From: Gordionus sp. m RMFG-2023
Taxonomy: Eukaryota > Nematomorpha > Gordioida > Chordodea > Parachordodidae
Direction: 5' to 3'
Assembly (NCBI RefSeq): GCF_954871325.1
Contig: NC_088778.1
Coordinates: forward strand, 8,217,743-8,281,742
Length of the DNA stretch: 64,000 nt
Below the pieces are notes generated by a model that saw only the letters and a program-made list of their open reading frames with translations, was not told the DNA's origin and made no database searches. This document shows, piece by piece, positions 59,910-64,000 of the stretch. The first letter of the stretch is position 1; the number at the start of each line of letters is the position of its first letter. The translations under genes and the position numbers were made by a program.

Positions 59910-59950
59910 TACCTAACGGTCTTGGGTTCGAGCCCCAACCAGGGCGCCAA
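59910..59950 (-). other. Primer-binding site plus extended tRNA copy
   Basis: On the plus strand: variable loop CGGTC, T-stem TTGGG, loop TTCGAGC, T-stem CCCAA, acceptor strand CCAGGGC, discriminator G, then CCA. Eukaryotic tRNA genes do not encode CCA, so this was copied from a mature tRNA. On the minus strand it follows the inverted LTR as TGGCGCCC..., as a primer-binding site should. It covers tRNA positions 38-76 (39 nt), not the usual 18. Resembles tRNA-Lys at the 3' end. Confidence 0.85.
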
Positions 59951-60645
59951 TGAAGTATTTTGTGAACGAGTCGTAGACATTATTGTTTAATTTATCGTTT
60001 TATTAATATCAAGAAATTATTTTACAAAAAGAAAAATCAGATATATCTAAACTATAAAAAATTCAACATTATTTTAAACATAAAAAAGATTAATAAAGAT
60101 TTTCAAAATTATTTTACAGGAAAAAATAAAGTATATTCAAACTATAAAAAATTTGTCCCTTTTTTAGGGAAAATAAAAGGCGCAATTATAAATTAAAATT
60201 AAATTGGCGCAAAGTGAAAAAAAGAACGTTTTTGTGGAATCGAGTTGTGTTAGTTTTATCGTACATAATTGGGGATAAAACCTACCCCCCTAAACTTCCC
60301 GAAACTCAAAATATACCTTGGGATGCAGGGTGGTCTCCCGGACCCAACGGTCTAACTCATATTTTCGGATCACCTTACTGAGGACTCCTAAAGTAAGAAA
60401 TCCAGTAAAGTGAGAGAAAACACAAAAGCCATATGTGTTAATCTCACTGTGTTTAACTTAAAACAAAAATTACCAAAAAAAAGAAAAACATTTTTTAACT
60501 TTCATTTTATGGTACACAAAGGGGATGGGTAAAAAAAACTTTAATTAATTTTAACATAAACAAAAGAGGGGGATAAAAAAAACTTTTTTATCTTTAACAT
60601 AATAAAAGAGGGGGTTTAAAGAAAAACTTTTTTTTATCTTTAACA
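59951..60645 (-). repeat. Complete LTR (inverted)
   Basis: 695 bp, the reverse complement of the 59,192-59,909 LTR, with intact TG/CA ends. It has three U3 tandem units rather than four. The U5 ends of the two LTRs face each other across the tRNA-derived spacer. Confidence 0.92.
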
Positions 60646-62212
60646 GTTGTCTAATTTAATAAAAATCAAAGAATATTAATTTAAAGCATTCATTCGATCA
60701 AACAAAATAATTTTTGCTTCCTGTTTTGTCTTTCAAATTTGCAAATCCAAAGGGCTATACAGGATTGGAGAATGTATTGCAATGAATAACTTTTATATTA
60801 ATGGATATTACTGTATATTAATTTCAATATAGTAGATAACCCGTCAAAAATGACGGAAATGAGAATTTTATTCGTTTCTTAGGATTGATAATACCTTTAA
60901 TTTAAAAATAATCTTATACAATTTTTATACTTTTTATCACCCCCCCCCCTCAAGGCAGCTAAGTTTAACCCATTAATACTAAGTGAATACTATTTTTACA
61001 AAATTTGCTTTAACGTCGTCCTCATAGCCAAAATATATTCAAATCTCGAGATTTGATCATAAGAGGGCCAAATCTTTCTAGTTTTTACTATCCACATGAA
61101 AAATAGGCTATGATAATATTTTTTTAAGATCTTGATTTCGCGGTTTTTAATAAAACGAATAAAACCAGGTTTTTGTCAGGACTATTACTTCTATTTCTGT
61201 AAATAATTTATTAAGTTGATTACCAAAAATACATATGTCATGAAATTGCATATTGCATATAGACATTTTGTTGTAGTTGAACAGACGGGTCTCCCCGTCA
61301 GGGAAGTCGAGAAATTAATGTAACACGAATTTATTTTAATAGTTAATCAAAAGTAATTATTACATCAAATCATCAAATCATCGGACATAGAAAATAAAAA
61401 CTAAAATCAAATATTTAATGAATACAATTTATTTTTCCGAAGTCTTATATAGTCCTCATTTTTTTTTAATTAAATGATAATAAACAATTATTAATTTCCA
61501 TCCATGTTCATCTCGAAAACTGGCTAGAACCAGTTTTGAGGATGAAATCAAAACATGGTGGTATAGGTGAACAAAGAAAAAAGTGAATGGTAATATACCA
61601 GTATGGTATAAACAAAGAGAAAAATATAAATGATAAACAAGTTTCGTTTGAAAACACAACACATTTCTATTTCAATATCTTTTAATTTGAGATGTTAATT
61701 TTTGACAATATGTGGTTCTAATTAATGTAAAACCTAACAAAGTTTACTTAAGAACTTTTAAAGTAACCATTATAATCAAATCCTACTATAACCTCTGCAG
61801 TTTTTGGTTATGCAGATATTCCATTAAATGGGAAATGTATCCTTTTATTTTATGCTGAATTTCTGGTAGCTTAACCAAGATTCAAAGTAGAAGTCAGCAC
61901 CTAGCCCCTCACAATATTCTCGTGGCATAATCATCGTTCTTCAAACTACATTGTGATACTCAGGTTCTCCTTCTCATGGATGACTTGATATGAATTTTAA
62001 TCCATAATGCTATCTTATCATGTGATACAGAAAGGACAACCAAAATTCTCCATCTTCCATTTCATATTTTAAGTGTTACTTATTTATTTCTTTGTGGTAT
62101 CTGGCAGAAAGTATAAAAAGTAATCCAAAAATAAAATATAACTCAACAAAATAATGATTAATCTAAATAAGTTCCAAATATGTGTATTTGATATACCTGC
62201 AAAATAACTTAA
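60646..62212. other. AT-rich non-coding
   Basis: A C-run at about 60,940-60,952 and a perfect short hairpin GACGGGTCTCCCCGTC near 61,284. No gene or bounded element recognised. Confidence 0.5.
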
Positions 62213-63199
62213 TATCTCGTGTCACTCAGCCTTTCTGCTTTTTTAGCCTCAGAATCAAGCTCCCGCTTAATTATGCTATCACTTAACAATAATCGCACAG
62301 ACCCCCACTTTCTCCTCGCCCTAGCAATCTGGAAAGAGAATTCCTTCTCCGCTCCAATCCCCACATCACGAAAGCAACATGACTGGGATCTTTTCTTAAT
62401 ACGCCACTCCGTTGAATATTTAATATCGAGTGCTGCTTCTAAGGGATCCCCATCAATCCTTTCACATTTATTATCTCCCATTACAGTTGATGAATCCTTA
62501 ACAGTTGATCATCTCTCTCTCCCACAACTGCAAGTTCCACAACTTTTGCCTTCCTTATCGGGCTATGAATGGTTAGAAGCTTTGCCCAGCTCAAACTTAG
62601 GACTTCTCTTAACAAACGAAGAATTACGCATAGCAATAGGTCTCCGTCTTGGTTGTAATATACTGGCCAACTCCACATGTACATTATGTTTTCAACCCGT
62701 TGATTGTTTTGGACACCATCCTCTTCATTGTCGATTCTCTAAAGGTAGACATTCTCGACACAGTGCAGTTAACGGCACCATTCTCCGTGCTCTACGCTCA
62801 GCTCAAATTCCAGAAACTCTCGAACCCTGTGGCTTCTCAACCGAGAATAATATACGTCCAGATGGGCTGACAGTAATACCATGGAGTAATGGAATTCCAT
62901 TAGCATGGGACTATACCTGCATCGACCGATTTGCTCCCTCCTTTAATAAGAACTCATTCATGCGAGCTGAAAACTCGAAAATTAATAAATACACTTCCCT
63001 AACAAATTGCAATCTCATACCAATCGTATCCGACACAACCGGGTCTTTTGGCAATCATGCCCTAACCTTCTTCAAAACCCTCTGTAAAAAAATCCGCGCC
63101 ATCACTGGTGACCCTCAGGAAGGCTTCCATCTCAGACAGCGCATATCTATTGATATATGCAGATCTAACTGCATTGCCATCCATGGCTCTCTTTCTTGA
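62213..63199 (+). CDS. C-terminal part of a LINE protein (CCHC + PD-(D/E)XK-like)
   Basis: About 328 open codons with no ATG near the start (first Met about 20 codons in), as expected for a truncated element. Residues counted from the GTG at 62,219: Ser-rich segment ('LSAFLAS', 5-11); GLRLGCNIL (141-149); zinc knuckle C154-x2-C157-x9-H167-x3-C171; GRHSRHSAVNG (176-186); RPDGLTVIPW (213-222) and AWDYTCID (229-236), the likely PD...D-x-T nuclease core; KYTSL (257-261); and a basic C-terminal stretch ending RQRISIDICRSNCIAIHG. Family members read 'RPDGLTLVPW...VWDATCVDTLAPSH'. The nuclease would nick target DNA. The frame has no stops, so the insertion is fairly young. Confidence 0.75.
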   Translation, partial: YLVSLSLSAFLASESSSRLIMLSLNNNRTDPHFLLALAIWKENSFSAPIPTSRKQHDWDLFLIRHSVEYLISSAASKGSPSILSHLLSPITVDESLTVDHLSLPQLQVPQLLPSLSGYEWLEALPSSNLGLLLTNEELRIAIGLRLGCNILANSTCTLCFQPVDCFGHHPLHCRFSKGRHSRHSAVNGTILRALRSAQIPETLEPCGFSTENNIRPDGLTVIPWSNGIPLAWDYTCIDRFAPSFNKNSFMRAENSKINKYTSLTNCNLIPIVSDTTGSFGNHALTFFKTLCKKIRAITGDPQEGFHLRQRISIDICRSNCIAIHGSLS

Positions 63200-63407
63200 C
63201 CTCCTCCCACCCAACATACAATTTACCATTCTAATTATTTTATTTTTTTTATTATACAGTTTTTTATATAGATTTTATATAAATAGTTTAGATGACATTT
63301 TTAATATATATTTTTTTAAATTACGTATATATGTTTTACTTTTAACGTTCAATGTATTAAATATTATAAAGTTCTTAATAAAAAGTTTATACCTTTAAAA
63401 AAAAAAC
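62213..63407 (+). mobile_element. LINE 3' fragment with zinc knuckle and restriction-like endonuclease
   Basis: A 5'-truncated copy of a non-LTR element family seen in cnidarians, molluscs and others. It carries an intact open C-terminal frame, a short 3' flank and an A-run near 63,397. The reverse transcriptase is not present here. Truncation at the 5' end is normal for LINE insertion. No target duplication was identified. Confidence 0.7.
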
Positions 63408-63640
63408 AATCTTACAAATACTTCTGCAAAAAAAATAATAAGATTAATCCACTATATTAAAAATTTATTAATATATACAAAATTAGATAATATATAAATC
63501 TTATTTGGCAATTAAAATAATAAGTTAATATTAACATAATTTTTTATATATCCTCTCGTCATATCATAAATGTCGAATATATTTACCATATTTTCAATAT
63601 AACGCGGTCATTGGTTCATGAATATTCAAAATTTTGAAAA
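63200..63640. other. Upstream region of the MED17 gene
   Basis: LINE 3' flank up to about 63,407, then AT-rich sequence that should contain the MED17 promoter. ACGCGGTCATTGGTTC at about 63,602-63,617 holds an inverted CCAAT box (ATTGG) about 30 nt from the start codon. No TATA box can be told from background. Confidence 0.45.
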
Positions 63641-64000
63641 ATGGAAAATTTAAGTGAGGATATTTTAATAGGCATAGAACCTGTAAATGATTATAAAATT
63701 GAAGAAATACTCTATGATGGAACTGAAATTTATAAAAAGTTTTTAAAATAATTTGGATTAAATTTTTATAGAATTATATATAAAGACCATTATCTTTTAA
63801 TGAATATATAAATGAACTATCCGAAAAGATAGATTTTGAAGAAAATTCTGGAAATGCTGAAAATGAAGCGAAATCTGAGAAACATATTTTAAGCAAAAAT
63901 TCTATTATCGAGCCAAGCTTAATAAAATTAAGGTTTATTTATATATATTTTTTTTAAATAATAATTTATAGAAATGCATTAATGGAAATAAATGTTTTAT
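63641..64000 (+). CDS. MED17: Mediator complex subunit MED17, first exons (partial)
   Basis: Nuclear Mediator head-module subunit needed for RNA polymerase II transcription. Three exons: 63,641-63,738, 63,786-63,932, 63,972-64,000 and beyond. The ATG has an in-frame TGA two codons upstream. YKIEEILYDGTEIYK-K-PLS matches human 'KQVHEVGLDGTETYLPPLS'; NEYINELSEKIDFEENSG matches 'SQNLARLAQRIDFSQGSG'; an acidic linker follows; PSLIKLRNALMEINVL matches 'WDSVRNNLRSALTEMCVL'. Introns are 47 nt (GT...AAAG) and 39 nt (GT...ATAG). The protein runs off the window after about 91 residues; the human protein is 651. Confidence 0.85.

Larger units (their letters stand above)
57298..60645 (+). mobile_element. 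Fossil LTR retrotransposon, Ty3/gypsy-like, with inverted LTR
   Basis: Parts left to right: LTR-like segment 57,298-57,521; gag and protease coding region 57,522-58,827; two polypurine tracts; a 3' LTR 59,192-59,909; a 41-bp tRNA-derived spacer; an inverted LTR 59,951-60,645. No reverse transcriptase, RNase H or integrase is recognisable. The element is broken, with several breaks. The two complete LTRs are nearly identical, so this arrangement is young. Family assignment rests on the Cys-His knuckle, the protease and the tRNA-Lys-like primer; it is moderately sure. Confidence 0.85.

Noticed and set aside
59910-59950. A tRNA gene between the two LTRs
   Set aside because: Only the 3' half is present, and CCA is encoded, which eukaryotic tRNA genes lack; it is a copy of a mature tRNA.
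62209-62684. Minus-strand open frames over the second LINE
   Set aside because: Shadows of the LINE coding frame.

Overview
The window is very AT-rich animal nuclear DNA, roughly three quarters A+T by eye. The animal assignment rests on two host genes: a spliced netrin receptor UNC-5 on the minus strand, and the first exons of the Mediator subunit MED17 at the right edge on the plus strand. Both use GT-AG introns, from 39 nt to more than 3 kb, with one possible intron near 30 kb. The lineage within invertebrates cannot be fixed from the sequence. Most of the rest is intron or intergenic DNA filled with transposon remains.

Layout. 1-17,850 holds most of unc-5, read right to left: Ig1, Ig2, two thrombospondin type-1 repeats, a transmembrane segment, a long cytoplasmic linker, a ZU5 domain, a reduced UPA region and a death domain. 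I built 14 exons by eye; every junction is GT-AG and the phases agree from end to end. A signal-peptide exon at 47,729-47,843 has the right phase to be the first coding exon, which would make 17,851-47,728 its first intron. 17,851-54,500 is transposon-rich: a short foldback MITE family with about a dozen copies, several hAT elements with 8-bp target duplications (one inside a MITE, one MITE inside another), GC-rich repeat remnants, and a decayed non-LTR retrotransposon at 34-37.2 kb. 54,548-56,018 is a broken beta-1,3-galactosyltransferase (GT31) copy with an unrelated block inside it. 57.3-60.6 kb is a fossil LTR element whose 3' LTR faces an inverted LTR across a 41-bp spacer that copies the 3' half of a mature tRNA. 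62.2-63.2 kb is the 3' part of a second LINE type with a zinc knuckle and a restriction-like endonuclease. 63,641-64,000 starts MED17.

Most interesting points: the LTR-tRNA-LTR palindrome, which looks like a captured plus-strand strong-stop DNA that read through the primer tRNA to the base after position 37; an insert of about 55 residues in the netrin-binding Ig1 domain of UNC-5; the loss of most of the UPA domain from the same receptor; and MED17 introns of 39 and 47 nt beside a gene with multi-kilobase introns. All homology calls are from memory of family sequences; no search was run.
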